64,000 nucleotides of DNA from Geoanaerobacter pelophilus (lineage in GTDB: Bacteria; Desulfobacterota; Desulfuromonadia; Geobacterales; DSM-12255), in the NCBI RefSeq assembly GCF_018476885.1, contig NZ_JAHCVJ010000003.1, forward strand, positions 62,001 to 126,000, written 5' to 3'. The notes under the pieces are model-generated. The model ran no database searches. It had not been told where the DNA came from and saw only the letters and a list, made by a program, of their open reading frames with translations. A program made the position numbers and the translations under genes. Below, piece after piece: positions 52,860 through 63,191 of this stretch; the first letter of the stretch is position 1, and each line of letters opens with the position of its first letter.

Positions 52860-54569
52860 TTACTGGGCCAGTGCCTCGGCCACCAGTTGCTGCACTTTTG
52901 CCACGGCCTCGTCGATGGGGAGCAGCTCCACCTCGCCGGACTTGCGGTGCTTCAGCTCTACCTTGCCCTCGGCCAGGTTCTTGGCACCGACCACGATCCG
53001 CAGCGGGATGCCGATCAAGTCCGCATCCTTGAACTTGAAGCCAGGGCGCTCGTCGCGATCATCGAGCAACACCTCAACCCCGGCAGCAGCAAGCCGGTTG
53101 TAAATATCCTCAGAAGCCTTGACCACCGGTTCTTCCTTGACGCTGAGCGCTGAAACTATGCAGTGGAACGGTGCGATCGGCAGCGGGAAGATAATGCCGT
53201 TGGCATCATGGTTCTGTTCGATGCAAGCAGCAACGCTTCTGCCGACGCCGATGCCGTAGCACCCCATGAAGATCACCTGCTCCTTGCCGTCGGCATCGAG
53301 ATAGGTCGCCTTCAGCTTCTCGGAATACTTGGTGCCTAGCTTGAAGACATGGCCAACCTCGATCCCTCGCCAGACCTCCATCTTGCCGCCGCTGCAGCGC
53401 GGGCAGGCATCCCCGGCCACGACCGTGCGGATATCGGCAAACGCCTTGACCGTGAAATCCCGGTGATTAGCGTTCCTGAAATGCTGGTCCTTGGCGTTAC
53501 CGCCGACAACAAAGTTGCACATCCCCTGGATCGCCTGATCGGCAATCACCCGCACCGTGACCCCGCAAGGACCGGCAAAGCCGACCGGGCCACCGCACGC
53601 CTTGACATAGACTTCGTCGTCAGCCATTTCCAGCTCGGCAGCACCGAGGAAGTTTTTCAGCTTCAGTTCGTTCAGGTCGTGATCGCCACGCACCAGGGCC
53701 ATGACCGGCTCGCCGTCGGCAACCACGATCAGCGCCTTGACGGTCTGCTCCGGCTTGATCCCGAGGAACGCCGCAACCTCTTCAATCGTCTTCCGGTCCG
53801 GCGTCTCAACCGCCTCTTTGGGGAGCAGCTCCCCTTTTGCCTCAGGGAATGGCCGCGACTCGGCCTTTTCCACATTAGCCGCGTAGTCGCAACCACTGCA
53901 GGACAGGATCGCATCCTCACCGGAATCAGCCAGCACCATGAACTCATGGGACGAGGAACCGCCGATGCTGCCGGTATCGGCCTCTACCGCGCGGAAATTC
54001 AACCCGCAGCGCTCGAAGATACGGCGGTAGGCCTGGTACATCTTGTCATAAGAAAGATCGGCCGCAGAACTGTCCACATCGAATGAATAGGCGTCTTTCA
54101 TGATAAACTCGCGGCCGCGCATCAGGCCGAAGCGGGGGCGGATTTCATCACGAAACTTGGTCTGGATCTGGTAGAGGTTGATCGGCAACTGACGGTAGCT
54201 CCTGATCTCCCTCCTGACGATATCGGTAATCACCTCTTCATGGGTCGGTCCGAGGCAGAATTCGCCGTCTTTCCGGTCCTTGAAGCGCAGCAGCTCCTTG
54301 CCGTAGAATTCCCAGCGCCCCGACTCCTGCCACAGTTCGGCCGGGGTTACCATCGGCATCAGCAACTCGATGGCGCCGGCCCGGTTCATTTCCTCGCGAA
54401 CGATCTGCTCGACCTTGCGGATGGAACGGAGCCCCAGCGGCAGGTAGTTATACACACCTGCAGCCACCTTGCGGATCATCCCGGCTCGCAGCATCAGCTG
54501 GTGCGAGATCACCTCGGCATCGGCCGGAGTTTCTTTAACCGTTGGTATAAAATATTGTGAATAACGCAT
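52860..54569 (-). CDS. proS: Prolyl-tRNA synthetase (bacterial type)
   Basis: 569 residues from the ATG at 54569. Class II motifs: motif 2 [20 protein letters not shown] and motif 3 [20 protein letters not shown]. The inserted editing (YbaK-like) domain lies at ~235-375 with [20 protein letters not shown]. An anticodon-binding domain ends the protein. Charges tRNA-Pro and clears mis-charged Ala. ispG ends 16 bases upstream. Confidence 0.96.
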   Translation of the reverse strand: MRYSQYFIPTVKETPADAEVISHQLMLRAGMIRKVAAGVYNYLPLGLRSIRKVEQIVREEMNRAGAIELLMPMVTPAELWQESGRWEFYGKELLRFKDRKDGEFCLGPTHEEVITDIVRREIRSYRQLPINLYQIQTKFRDEIRPRFGLMRGREFIMKDAYSFDVDSSAADLSYDKMYQAYRRIFERCGLNFRAVEADTGSIGGSSSHEFMVLADSGEDAILSCSGCDYAANVEKAESRPFPEAKGELLPKEAVETPDRKTIEEVAAFLGIKPEQTVKALIVVADGEPVMALVRGDHDLNELKLKNFLGAAELEMADDEVYVKACGGPVGFAGPCGVTVRVIADQAIQGMCNFVVGGNAKDQHFRNANHRDFTVKAFADIRTVVAGDACPRCSGGKMEVWRGIEVGHVFKLGTKYSEKLKATYLDADGKEQVIFMGCYGIGVGRSVAACIEQNHDANGIIFPLPIAPFHCIVSALSVKEEPVVKASEDIYNRLAAAGVEVLLDDRDERPGFKFKDADLIGIPLRIVVGAKNLAEGKVELKHRKSGEVELLPIDEAVAKVQQLVAEALAQ

Positions 54570-54585
54570 TGAATTTAAGATCCTT

Positions 54586-55647
54586 TCACTTTTCACTAGC
54601 CACCGACTTCATCACTTCATCCACCAGGGCATCGGCCAGCTCCCCTTCGGGAACCTTCCGGACAATCTCGCCGTGACGGAACAGTAACCCCTCGCCTCTC
54701 CCACCGGCAATGCCGAAGTCTGCTTCGCGGGCCTCTCCGGGGCCGTTCACCACACACCCCATGACCGCTACCGTTACCGGAGCGTCAAAACCCTGCAATC
54801 GACGCTCCACCTCCTGGGCAACGGTGATCAGGTCGATCTGGCACCGACCGCAGGTCGGGCAGGAAACAAAGTTGATCCCCTTCTGCCTGATCCCCAAAGC
54901 TTTCAGGATCTCGAACCCTACTCGGACTTCATCAACAGGGTCGCCGGTGAGCGAAACCCGCATGGTGTCGCCGATACCGTCGGCCAACAGGATGCCGAGG
55001 CCGACCGACGACTTGATGGTGCCGGAAAAGATGGTGCCGGCCTCGGTAATGCCGATATGCAGCGGATAATCGACCGCTTTAGAGAGCAGGCGGTACGCCT
55101 CAACCGTCTTCACGACATCAGAGGCCTTGAGGGAAATCTTGATCTGGTCATAACCGATCTCTTCGAGGATCCGGACATGGCCGAGCGCGGAATCGACCAT
55201 CGCCTGAGCGGTTGGATGGCCATACTTTACCAACAGCTCCTTTTCCAGGGAACCGGCATTAACACCGATCCGGATCGGTACCAGCCGCTCCCGAGCCGAA
55301 CGGACAACCTCTTCGACCTTCCACCGCTCGCCGATGTTGCCGGGATTGAGACGAAGACCGTCAATCCCCCCTTCAAGCACCTTTAGAGCAAGCTTGTAGT
55401 CGAAATGGATATCGGCTATCACCGGAATCGGGCTGGCAGCCTTGATTCGGCCGAGCGCCTCGGCTGCATCCATGTCAGGGACAGCGCAACGCACAATCTC
55501 GCATCCAGCGTCAGAAAGCGCAGCTATCTGCTGCAGCGTTGCGGCTTCATTTCGGGTATCGGTACTGCACATCGACTGGACAGAGCAAGGTGCTCCACCG
55601 CCAATGGCAACACCACCAACGGAGATCTTTCGTGTAGGCCGTTTCAT
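54586..55647 (-). CDS. ispG: 4-hydroxy-3-methylbut-2-enyl-diphosphate synthase
   Basis: 353 residues. TIM barrel beginning [20 protein letters not shown] with a C-terminal 4Fe-4S domain: [11 protein letters not shown] (two Cys) and [20 protein letters not shown]. Penultimate MEP-pathway step of isoprenoid synthesis. It is upstream of proS on the same strand and probably co-transcribed. Confidence 0.95.
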   Translation of the reverse strand: MKRPTRKISVGGVAIGGGAPCSVQSMCSTDTRNEAATLQQIAALSDAGCEIVRCAVPDMDAAEALGRIKAASPIPVIADIHFDYKLALKVLEGGIDGLRLNPGNIGERWKVEEVVRSARERLVPIRIGVNAGSLEKELLVKYGHPTAQAMVDSALGHVRILEEIGYDQIKISLKASDVVKTVEAYRLLSKAVDYPLHIGITEAGTIFSGTIKSSVGLGILLADGIGDTMRVSLTGDPVDEVRVGFEILKALGIRQKGINFVSCPTCGRCQIDLITVAQEVERRLQGFDAPVTVAVMGCVVNGPGEAREADFGIAGGRGEGLLFRHGEIVRKVPEGELADALVDEVMKSVASEK

Positions 55648-55698
55648 GGAGCTGGATACTAGGGGAACAAGGTCGAAAAGTCAAGGAAGACGGTTTGG

Positions 55699-57126
55699 TC
55701 AGACGCGGCGATTCACGCTCGAAGCTAACGCTTCTGTTGCCTCCGGCAGGGTGAAATAAAATGTCGCTCCCTTGCCGACGGCAGCCTCGGCCCAGATGAG
55801 ACCGCCATGCCTGGCAATAATCCTTTTAACTGTTGCCAGCCCGACGCCGGTCCCTTCAAACTCATCGCCATGGAGCCGCTCGAATACCTGGAAAAGCTTT
55901 TTGCAATACACCATGTCAAAGCCAACGCCATTATCTCGAACAAAGAATGTCTGCTTTCCCTTATTATTGACCATGCCGACTTCAATCAATGCATCAGGAT
56001 TGCCCGCGGAATATTTCCAGGCGTTACCGATCAAATTCTGCAGGACCATTTCCAGCAACGTGGCATCACCGGACGCCGTAAGACCTGGGGCTACAACGGT
56101 GCGCACACTGCGGTCCGGCTCAGTATCGCGAAACATGACAATGATCCGTTCGGCAGACCGGCTCAAATCAAAGTCCACCTGCCTGATTTCCTGTTTGGCA
56201 ACCCTGGACAAGTGGAGCAGGTCATCAATCAATTCACTCATGCGATTGCTGGCATTGCAGATTCTTTTCAGGCAGTCCTTCCCCAAGTCATTCAATACGT
56301 CAGCGCATTCATCGGAGAGGATGGATGAAAAACCGTTTATATGGCGCAGCGGGGCCCGCAGATCGTGAGACACCGTATAACAGAAAGATTCGAGCTCATT
56401 ATTTACCAATTCGAGCTGGGTGGTACGTTCCCTGATCCGGCTTTCCAGCTCAACATTCAGATGGCTGAGCTGCTCTTCCGCTGTCTTTAACTCAGTAATT
56501 TCATTGTAGACAACAACCACATCTGCGATATTGCCATCCTGATGCTTGATAGGTGTTGCGACAACATTGAAGATGCGGTCACCAAGCTTCCAGCTGTTGA
56601 TGCGGCAAATGTCTCTACCACTCTGGATCATCTCACAGGCACACCCCTCTGCTGGTCGCGAGTTTTTGCAAACCACATCATTACAGTAAAGCCCGATTAT
56701 TGAGCCAATTTCCTTATCCGGAAAAAACAGCTCTTGCAGCTTATTGTTGCACGACAGGATTCGCTTCCGACTATCAATAACCAGTATTCCTACTTCTGCG
56801 GCAGCAAATATTGCGGCAGTGTTCTCATTGACAATGTGCAGCTGTTTGTTGGTTTCCCGGTGGTTGTCCAGAACATGCTTGATTGAGCCGGAAATAATGC
56901 CGATTGGGTCAACATCAACGAGGGTTTCATCATCCAGCTCTTCAGGCCGGAGTGGCTTGGTACCCATAATTTCCAGCAGCTCGTTGGTCTTTTTGCGGAT
57001 ATAACTGTTCTTGTTAACCAATTTATTGCGCAGGTATTCGTTTTCTTCGCGTAAACGCTGCAGCTCAGCGCTAAAAGCTGCCGAGGCCGCATCCGATACG
57101 GATAGAGGAGAGAGAGTGCTTTTCAT
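55699..57126 (-). CDS. PAS-domain sensor histidine kinase with Cys-rich PAS
   Basis: 475 residues, soluble. The N-terminal coiled coil (~15-50) precedes a PAS domain (~105-225) with CNDVVC ... GCACEMIQSGRDIC; this arrangement recalls the Cys-bearing PAS in the kinase at 17526. A second coiled coil leads to HisKA: SFCYTVSHDLRAPLRHINGF. HATPase_c: LQNLIGNAWKYSAGNPDALI (N-box), VRDNGVGFDM (G1) and GDEFEGTGVGLATVKRIIAR (G2). This is bacteriophytochrome-type HisKA without a receiver. No response regulator is adjacent. Confidence 0.88.
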   Translation of the reverse strand: MKSTLSPLSVSDAASAAFSAELQRLREENEYLRNKLVNKNSYIRKKTNELLEIMGTKPLRPEELDDETLVDVDPIGIISGSIKHVLDNHRETNKQLHIVNENTAAIFAAAEVGILVIDSRKRILSCNNKLQELFFPDKEIGSIIGLYCNDVVCKNSRPAEGCACEMIQSGRDICRINSWKLGDRIFNVVATPIKHQDGNIADVVVVYNEITELKTAEEQLSHLNVELESRIRERTTQLELVNNELESFCYTVSHDLRAPLRHINGFSSILSDECADVLNDLGKDCLKRICNASNRMSELIDDLLHLSRVAKQEIRQVDFDLSRSAERIIVMFRDTEPDRSVRTVVAPGLTASGDATLLEMVLQNLIGNAWKYSAGNPDALIEVGMVNNKGKQTFFVRDNGVGFDMVYCKKLFQVFERLHGDEFEGTGVGLATVKRIIARHGGLIWAEAAVGKGATFYFTLPEATEALASSVNRRV

Positions 57127-57165
57127 ACTGTACCCAAAAGCTGGTCCATAAACGGTATCTTACCT

Positions 57166-57423
57166 TCACTCCTGATTTGAGATCAGGAGTGTATATCCGG
57201 TTTCGTTTTTAACTACTGAACAATGGAGCCCCATGTTAAGAGCCGATTCGGGGATGGTATTGATGGAATCACGGTTATCGGTCCGAAAAAGAAGCTGCAT
57301 TTTGCCCAAATTGATCTCAGTGAAATGTTTATTTATCTCTCTGAGAGCAACCAATAAAGTGGCCGGGCAAATCTGGCCGCGGATATCGAATTCAACTGTT
57401 CTGGGCGGAGTTGCCATCATCAT
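57166..57423 (-). CDS. TusA-family sulfur carrier-like protein
   Basis: 85 residues, start preceded by AGGTACATG. The core FDIRGQICPATLLVALREIN has the CPxP-like site as CPAT, with Cys in place; the rest follows the two-layer TusA fold (NKHFTEINLGKMQLLFRTDN). Proteins of this family relay persulfide sulfur. Encoded 28 bases downstream of the YeeE/YedE transporter, a frequent pairing in sulfur uptake. Confidence 0.87.
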   Translation of the reverse strand: MMMATPPRTVEFDIRGQICPATLLVALREINKHFTEINLGKMQLLFRTDNRDSINTIPESALNMGLHCSVVKNETGYTLLISNQE

Positions 57424-57451
57424 GTACCTCGACCGGTCTTGATTACTGTCC

Positions 57452-58567
57452 TCATCTCAGCACCAATCTCGTCAGGAATAGCGTTCCAAGCCACGCTCCG
57501 GGGATTATCCCGGCTACAAAAAGAATGCTCTGCATCGCCATAATCGGCAAGCCGCCGAACAGGTGCCATACGTTGCAGGCCGGCGCCATCCGCGATGCCA
57601 GCCCCATGATGATCCCACCGATAAATGCCGATATATATTGTCTTAACGGCAAATCGACAAAGATCTTAAACTCTTTTAACAACAAGGCGGAAGAAGCACT
57701 GCCGATCACAATACCGGCAACAACCGGAAACTGTAACAGCACAATGGCATCCAGCTTGGGGCCGGGACCACCAACAAACTGTATCCCGGAAAGAGCATGA
57801 AAATAATTAACCGGCAACAACTTGAAATAGCTGAGTGATTGAAAATGTTCCGGGAACAGCAGTGACTCGCAATATCCGGCAATCTTGGCATACGCCGTGG
57901 TAATCCCCAGCGGTACACCGACAGTAACATAGGAAATTGTACCAATAACCGCAAGCATGAGCGCCGCCTGCCATTGCTGCATCGCACCATCCGCATAGGT
58001 GGCACGTACCCATCCATTACTCCGGTAAACCCGATAAAAATACCATATTGAAATAATCGACACCATCAGCACCGGGAAAAACGGGTCAATGCCAAATAGC
58101 TGAGGAACAGTGATTTCCCCGGTGAAAAAACCTGTTCTCCTGACAATGGAGCCCCACCAGGGGTGAAGCTCGGCATACATAGCACTACCGGCGATAAGCC
58201 CGAAAAAGGCAACCATTGAAGGAACACTGCCAGCGCCCATTTTATAGAGCGTGCCAACGACGCAACCTCCAGCAAGCACCATACCGATACCGAAGAGTAG
58301 TCCGCCAATCAGGTTGGCAAGCGACGGAGAGCCAATCAATGGAAACGGGTAAAGAGGGAGCAGACCAGCCTGGCGGGCTGCTTCAAAGAGCAGCATGCTG
58401 GTTACTACCAGCAGCATGAGCATGCGCAGCTTGAAGAATGACTTTAACAGGAAGATATCCCTGAACATTCCGGAAACGCAAAAGTCGGCACGATGCATGA
58501 TGAAACCCGACCCAGCTCCCAGCAGCAGACCAATCAACAAAATAATGGGGATAATATGATCAGACAT
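57452..58567 (-). CDS. YeeE/YedE (TsuA-type) sulfur/thiosulfate transporter
   Basis: 371 residues from the ATG at 58567; an ATG three codons upstream is equally possible. About nine or ten helices. Conserved Cys motifs: MHRADFCVSGMFRDIF, LAGGCVVGTLYKMGAG and ASRMAPACNVWHLFGGLPI. The YeeE/YedE family (TsuA) imports thiosulfate through these Cys. The adjacent TusA-like gene would receive the sulfur. Confidence 0.9.
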   Translation of the reverse strand: MSDHIIPIILLIGLLLGAGSGFIMHRADFCVSGMFRDIFLLKSFFKLRMLMLLVVTSMLLFEAARQAGLLPLYPFPLIGSPSLANLIGGLLFGIGMVLAGGCVVGTLYKMGAGSVPSMVAFFGLIAGSAMYAELHPWWGSIVRRTGFFTGEITVPQLFGIDPFFPVLMVSIISIWYFYRVYRSNGWVRATYADGAMQQWQAALMLAVIGTISYVTVGVPLGITTAYAKIAGYCESLLFPEHFQSLSYFKLLPVNYFHALSGIQFVGGPGPKLDAIVLLQFPVVAGIVIGSASSALLLKEFKIFVDLPLRQYISAFIGGIIMGLASRMAPACNVWHLFGGLPIMAMQSILFVAGIIPGAWLGTLFLTRLVLR

Positions 58568-58583
58568 CTTATGCATAATTATA

Positions 58584-58614
58584 CAAAAAAATCCGCACCT
58601 TGCTTGGTGCGGAT
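58584..58614 (-). terminator. Intrinsic terminator of the etfB-etfA-EMO operon
   Basis: Stem ATCCGCACC (58591-58599) / GGTGCGGAT (58606-58614), 6-base loop, then seven T on the minus strand. Lies 32 bases after the EMO stop and just before the YeeE/YedE start. Confidence 0.88.
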
Positions 58615-58645
58615 TCATTTTGCAGATTAGCTACCCCTCTCATCC

Positions 58646-60634
58646 TCATCCTCTAACAGTTTCAGCGATGATTTCGGCGAGGTCTTTGACCTTGGTCTGG
58701 CTTGACTGTTTATCTTTGAGGCCGTCCTCGAACATGGTCAGGCAGTAGGGACAGGCAACGCAGACGGTGTCGGGGTTCTTGGCCAACGCCTCTTCGACCC
58801 GGTTGATGTTGATTCGGCTGCCGGTGTGTTCTTCGAGCCACATCCTGCCGCCGCCACCGCCGCAGCAGAAACCCTGGTTGCGGTTGCGCTCGAATTCTAG
58901 TGGCTGCTTGCCGGTGGCTTGTGCCAGGGCGTTTCTCGGTTGGTCGTAGATGTTGTTGTGCCGTCCGAGGTAGCAGGAGTCGTGGAAGATGATCCTGCCG
59001 AGGGCTTCGCCTTGGTTGGTCGTCTTGAGCTTGCCTTCGCTCATGAGTTGGTCGAGCAGTTGGCCGTGGTGGATGACTTCGAGTTCGATGCCATACTGGC
59101 GGTAGTCGTTTTTTAAGGTGGAGAAGCAGTGCGGGCACTGGGTGATGATCTTCTTGACCCCACGCTCCTGAAAGAGCCGGACGTTCTCTTGGGCCATCTT
59201 GTCGAAGGCGTATTCGTTGCCGAGTCTTCGTAAAGAGTCGCCGCAGCACTGTTCATCCTTGCCGAGGATGCCCCAGGAGATGCCGGCAGCATCTAATAAT
59301 GTGGCGATGGCGACGGTGACCTGTTTCTGTCTGGAGTCAAAGGAGCCGGCACAGCCGACGTAGAAGAGATATTCGGTTTTGCCTTGTTCGAAGGGGGTGA
59401 CGTTCATGGTGCTGGCCCATTTGCCCCGCTCGGTGGGGGCGATTCCCCAGGGGTTGCTCCTGCCTTCCATGTTCTCGAAGAGATTCAACAGTTCTTCGGG
59501 GAAGCTGGCCTGCATTTCGACCAGGTAGCGTCTCATTTTGATGATCTTGGGCATCTGTTCGATGAAGACCGGACATTGCTCTAAACAGGCGCCGCAGGTA
59601 GTGCAGGACCAGATGGTCTCTTCGGTATTGCTCCCCTCCCCTTCGCCGTCGATGAGGGGCTTAGTGGGGGTCTTGCCGTTTCTGATCTCTTGGGCAACGG
59701 CCATGAGGTTGGCTTTTAAGCTGTGGACGACCTGGCGCGGGTTTAACGATTTGCCGGTGGCATTGGCCGGGCAGGCAGCCTGGCATCTGCCGCATTCGGT
59801 GCAGGAGAAGGAGTCGAACAGGTCTTTCCAGGTGAAGTCGTCTATTTTGCCGACGCCGTAGCTGTTGCCAGGGGCAAACTGTTCACGGGTCGGGATCGAT
59901 ACCGGTTCGAGGTTTCTCAGGAAGCAGTTGGGGATGGCGGTGATGATGTGCATGTGCTTGCTGACCGGCAGGAAGCAGATGAAGGCGATGAGCACTCCGG
60001 CATGGAGCCACCAGGACCAGGTGGCAAAGGGAAAGAGCTGGTCGGCCAGCGGTGAGTTCTTAAGCAGGGTGGCCACAAAGGATGAAACCGGCATGTAGCT
60101 GTGGCTCTGGCCCATGACGGCCAGGAGTGCGCCGTGGAGGCCGAAGTAGGCAAGCATCAACAGGGCGATGCAGGAGAGAATGAAGAAGCCTTCGAAGCTT
60201 CGGGCCTTGACGTATCTGCTGTCGAGGTAGTCTGGTTTGAAGATGAGCCTCCTGCCAAAGGAGAGGGTTATGGCAACCAGGGTGGCGGCCGAGACCAGGT
60301 CGAAGAGTAACATGAGGCTCTGGTGGAGCGGTTTGGGCAGAGCCTCTAAGCTGAAGCCGGGGATGAGCCCTTCGAGGATGAAGGCGCCGTTGGCAATGAG
60401 CAGGACCATGAAGGACCAGAAGATGACGAAGTGGTTGATGCCGAATGGTTTGGCTACTACCCGTTTCTGGCCAAAGGCGTAGAGGAGCATTTCGTGGATG
60501 CGGACTCCGGGTTGGTCGAAGCGGTTCTCGGGCTGGCCGAGCCTTACCAGGGAGAGCCGACGCCAGAGGCTGTAGCAGAAGAAGAGCAGGGCCGGAACAA
60601 GTAGTGCTGCAAATAATATCGGATTGGGGGTCAT
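58646..60634 (-). CDS. Membrane Fe-S oxidoreductase, EtfAB:menaquinone oxidoreductase-like (EMO)
   Basis: 662 residues. The N-terminal ~250 residues hold six hydrophobic helices, including cytochrome b/NarI-like His in helices (GINHFVIFWSF). Then a 2[4Fe-4S] domain: CTECGRCQAACP (~275) and CTTCGACLEQCP (~343). Two CCG domains follow: VGCAGSFDSR ... DEQCCGDSLRR and HDSCYLGRHN ... GFCCGGGGGRMW. This is the EMO architecture described for beta-oxidising Deltaproteobacteria and Syntrophomonas, taking electrons from EtfAB to menaquinone. Last gene of etfB-etfA-EMO. Confidence 0.92.
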   Translation of the reverse strand: MTPNPILFAALLVPALLFFCYSLWRRLSLVRLGQPENRFDQPGVRIHEMLLYAFGQKRVVAKPFGINHFVIFWSFMVLLIANGAFILEGLIPGFSLEALPKPLHQSLMLLFDLVSAATLVAITLSFGRRLIFKPDYLDSRYVKARSFEGFFILSCIALLMLAYFGLHGALLAVMGQSHSYMPVSSFVATLLKNSPLADQLFPFATWSWWLHAGVLIAFICFLPVSKHMHIITAIPNCFLRNLEPVSIPTREQFAPGNSYGVGKIDDFTWKDLFDSFSCTECGRCQAACPANATGKSLNPRQVVHSLKANLMAVAQEIRNGKTPTKPLIDGEGEGSNTEETIWSCTTCGACLEQCPVFIEQMPKIIKMRRYLVEMQASFPEELLNLFENMEGRSNPWGIAPTERGKWASTMNVTPFEQGKTEYLFYVGCAGSFDSRQKQVTVAIATLLDAAGISWGILGKDEQCCGDSLRRLGNEYAFDKMAQENVRLFQERGVKKIITQCPHCFSTLKNDYRQYGIELEVIHHGQLLDQLMSEGKLKTTNQGEALGRIIFHDSCYLGRHNNIYDQPRNALAQATGKQPLEFERNRNQGFCCGGGGGRMWLEEHTGSRININRVEEALAKNPDTVCVACPYCLTMFEDGLKDKQSSQTKVKDLAEIIAETVRG

Positions 60635-60668
60635 GGGTGATCCTCAAGTTATCAATTGAGTTATGCTG

Positions 60669-62003
60669 CTATACTACTTTTTTGCTCCGCTGTGCTTTGA
60701 GGGCGCGGATGCCGGCGGTGATGGCCGGTACTACCTGGAACAGGTCGCCGACGATGCCGTAGGTGGCGACTTCGAAGATGGGGGCGTTTTTGTCTCTATT
60801 GATGGCGATGATGATGTCGGAGTCCTGCATGCCGACCAGGTGCTGAATGGCGCCACTGATGCCGCAGGCGATGTAGATCTTGGGCCTGACGGTTTTGCCG
60901 GTCTGGCCGACCTGACGGTCCTGGGGCATCCAGCCGGCATCGACGGCGCTCCTTGAGGCCCCTACTACGCCGCCCAGTTCGTCGGCCAGTTCTTTCAAGA
61001 TGCCGAAGTTGTCGCTTCCCATCATGCCGCGACCGCCGGAGACGATGAATTCGGCGCCGGCGATGTCGACATGGTCTTTTTTCTTGTCGCTGATGATCTC
61101 CAGTACTTTGACGAGGATCTCTTCTTCGCGGATGGGGCAGTCGCTACGGATGATGGCGCCGCTCCGGCCTGCCTGCTTTTCAGGCATGGGCATGACGTTG
61201 GGACGGACGGTGGCCATCTGGGGCCGGTATTTGTCGCACATGATGGTGGCCATGATGTTGCCGCCAAAGGCGGGACGGGTCTGCATGAGGTTGCGTTTGT
61301 CGTCTACGGCCAGGCCGGTGCAGTCGGCGGTGAGTCCGGTCTTGACGACGGTGGCTACGGCGCCGGCCAAGTCGCGGCCAAGGCCGGTGGCGCCCATGAG
61401 AATGATTTCGGGCTGGTGCTGGTCGATCAGGTGCCGGACGCCTCGCAGGTATGATTCGGTGCGGTAATGTTTGAGAACGGGGGCGTCCATTAAGTAGGCC
61501 TGGTCGGCGCCATGGCTAAAGGCTTCATGACAGAGGTGTTCGACCTGTTCGCCAAGGACTACGGCGCTTAAGGGGACGCCGATGGCGTCGGCTAGTTCCC
61601 GCCCTTTGCCGAGCAGTTCCCAGGAGACGCGGGCGGCTTCGCCTTCGGTCTGCTCGATAAAGACCCAGACGCCGCGATAGGCGGAGAGCATGGCGGCGAG
61701 GGCCTGTGCTTCTTCGTCGGGTTCTTCTTCGGCGGCTACCCCACCCTGTTGCCGGGCAAGTTCTTCAAGTATGGCCAGTTCTTCGGGGGTGAAGTGGATC
61801 TCTAAGGCTTCGGCTGGGCAGACTTTGATGCATTTGAGGCAGCCGATGCATTTGTCGCTTAAGATGACCGGTTCGCCGGCGTCGGTCATTTCGACGCAGT
61901 TGACCGGACAGGCGCTCTGGCAACGGGCGCCGCAGGCGATGCATTTGCCGGGGATGAGCTGCGCTTTGCCCCGCGGTTTCTTCGGTTTCTTTGGTTCAGC
62001 CAT
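60669..62003 (-). CDS. etfA: Electron transfer flavoprotein alpha subunit with N-terminal ferredoxin domain
   Basis: 444 residues. The N-terminal ~70 residues carry two [4Fe-4S] motifs: CIACGARCQSACPVNC and CIGCLKCIKVCP. Then the EtfA domain I, and the FAD domain with VSGGRGMMGSDNFGILKELA, GASRSAVDAGWMP, VGQTGKTVRPKIYIACGISG and AIQHLVGMQDSDIIIAINRD. The ferredoxin extension is typical of Etf in anaerobes. It binds FAD and transfers electrons from acyl-CoA dehydrogenases to the EMO encoded downstream. Confidence 0.95.
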   Translation of the reverse strand: MAEPKKPKKPRGKAQLIPGKCIACGARCQSACPVNCVEMTDAGEPVILSDKCIGCLKCIKVCPAEALEIHFTPEELAILEELARQQGGVAAEEEPDEEAQALAAMLSAYRGVWVFIEQTEGEAARVSWELLGKGRELADAIGVPLSAVVLGEQVEHLCHEAFSHGADQAYLMDAPVLKHYRTESYLRGVRHLIDQHQPEIILMGATGLGRDLAGAVATVVKTGLTADCTGLAVDDKRNLMQTRPAFGGNIMATIMCDKYRPQMATVRPNVMPMPEKQAGRSGAIIRSDCPIREEEILVKVLEIISDKKKDHVDIAGAEFIVSGGRGMMGSDNFGILKELADELGGVVGASRSAVDAGWMPQDRQVGQTGKTVRPKIYIACGISGAIQHLVGMQDSDIIIAINRDKNAPIFEVATYGIVGDLFQVVPAITAGIRALKAQRSKKVV

Positions 62004-62048
62004 TGCGGCTCCTTGTTCTGTGCATGGTTAGTCGGTGCGGATGATTCG

Positions 62049-62861
62049 CTATACCGCCAATAAATCTTTGGCGATCAGTTTGTCGAGCAGGAGCTGGGCG
62101 GTGCCTTCGGGATCACCAAGGCCGTCTCCGATGATCTCTCCCTGGTCCCGCTCGGGGGAGAAGATCTTGGAGACCCAGGTGGGGGACCCTTTGAGGCCGA
62201 TTTCATTGACGTCTAGCTGTAAGATCTCGTTGGTCCAGACTTCGACCTGGGCAGCGGCTGCGGCCAGCCGCATGGGTACGGTGGGATAGCGGGGCCGGTT
62301 CAGTTCGCGCACGACGGTGAGCATGGCCGGAAACGGGGCTTCGACGATTTCGTGCCGCCCTTCGAGTTTGCGGCTGACCCGCAACCGCCGCGAAGCAAGA
62401 TCAAGGTCGAGGATCTTGTCAACCAGGGTGAGCTGAATGCAGCCGAGCCGGGTGGCAATGCCGGGACCGACCTGGGCGGTGTCGCCGTCGATGGTCTGTT
62501 TGCCGCATAATACCAGGGCGACTTCGTCTTCTTCATTGAGTTTACGGATGGCAGCGGTCAGTACATGGCTGGTGGCCAGGGTGTCGGCGCCGCCAAAGCA
62601 GCGATCGGAAAGCAGTACTACCCGGTCGGCACCCAGTGCCAATGCCTTGCGCAGGGTTGCTTCGGCGTTGGGCGGACCCATGGAGATCGCCGTTACTTTG
62701 AAGCCGTAACGATCCCGAAAGCGCAATGCCTCTTCCAAGGCATGGGTGTCGTACGGATTCATGATGAACGGAATCCCCTCACGTACCAGGGTGTTCGTCA
62801 CCGGATCGATCTTTACCTGCGTCGTGTCCGGTACCTGCTTGATACATGCTATCAGCTGCAT
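62049..62861 (-). CDS. etfB: Electron transfer flavoprotein beta subunit
   Basis: 270 residues from the ATG at 62861 (GAGGGGCACCGAA upstream). IACIKQVPDTTQVKIDP, NPYDTHALEEALRF, ALALGADRVVLLSDRCFGGA and LCGKQTIDGDTAQVGPGIA (nucleotide site) are conserved. First gene of etfB-etfA-EMO. No acyl-CoA dehydrogenase is in view, so the electron donor is encoded elsewhere. Confidence 0.95.
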   Translation of the reverse strand: MQLIACIKQVPDTTQVKIDPVTNTLVREGIPFIMNPYDTHALEEALRFRDRYGFKVTAISMGPPNAEATLRKALALGADRVVLLSDRCFGGADTLATSHVLTAAIRKLNEEDEVALVLCGKQTIDGDTAQVGPGIATRLGCIQLTLVDKILDLDLASRRLRVSRKLEGRHEIVEAPFPAMLTVVRELNRPRYPTVPMRLAAAAAQVEVWTNEILQLDVNEIGLKGSPTWVSKIFSPERDQGEIIGDGLGDPEGTAQLLLDKLIAKDLLAV

Positions 62862-63191
62862 TTCGGTGCCCCTCAACTTGGAACCAACTGTTATTAGCAG
62901 ATTCCCAATAATGTTTATCTGGCTTTTGAGCGCCGGCAATCCTATCAAAGCTTTCTAACATTGACAAGACGGTTTTTGCGTAAAATTTAATCAAACAATG
63001 TTTACTCTGACTAAAAATTAATCACAAACAACAATAATCTGATTTAGCTTAAATAACCAGCTAGTTAGCAAAATGATCGCTGCCTAAAAAATCCTCAAAA
63101 GCAGAAATATGCATAACGCCTTGCTTTAATGAGAGCAATTGGGTAGAGTTTAGAAAAGTCACTGAAGTTTTTGAAATACTGGAGAAATATC
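62862..63191. other. Intergenic region upstream of etfB, divergent
   Basis: About 330 bases, AT-rich from 62980 to 63120, expected to hold the etfB promoter (minus) and that of the small membrane gene (plus). I see no confident -35/-10 pair and no RNA gene. The etfB leader appears to be about 100 bases or longer. Confidence 0.45.
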
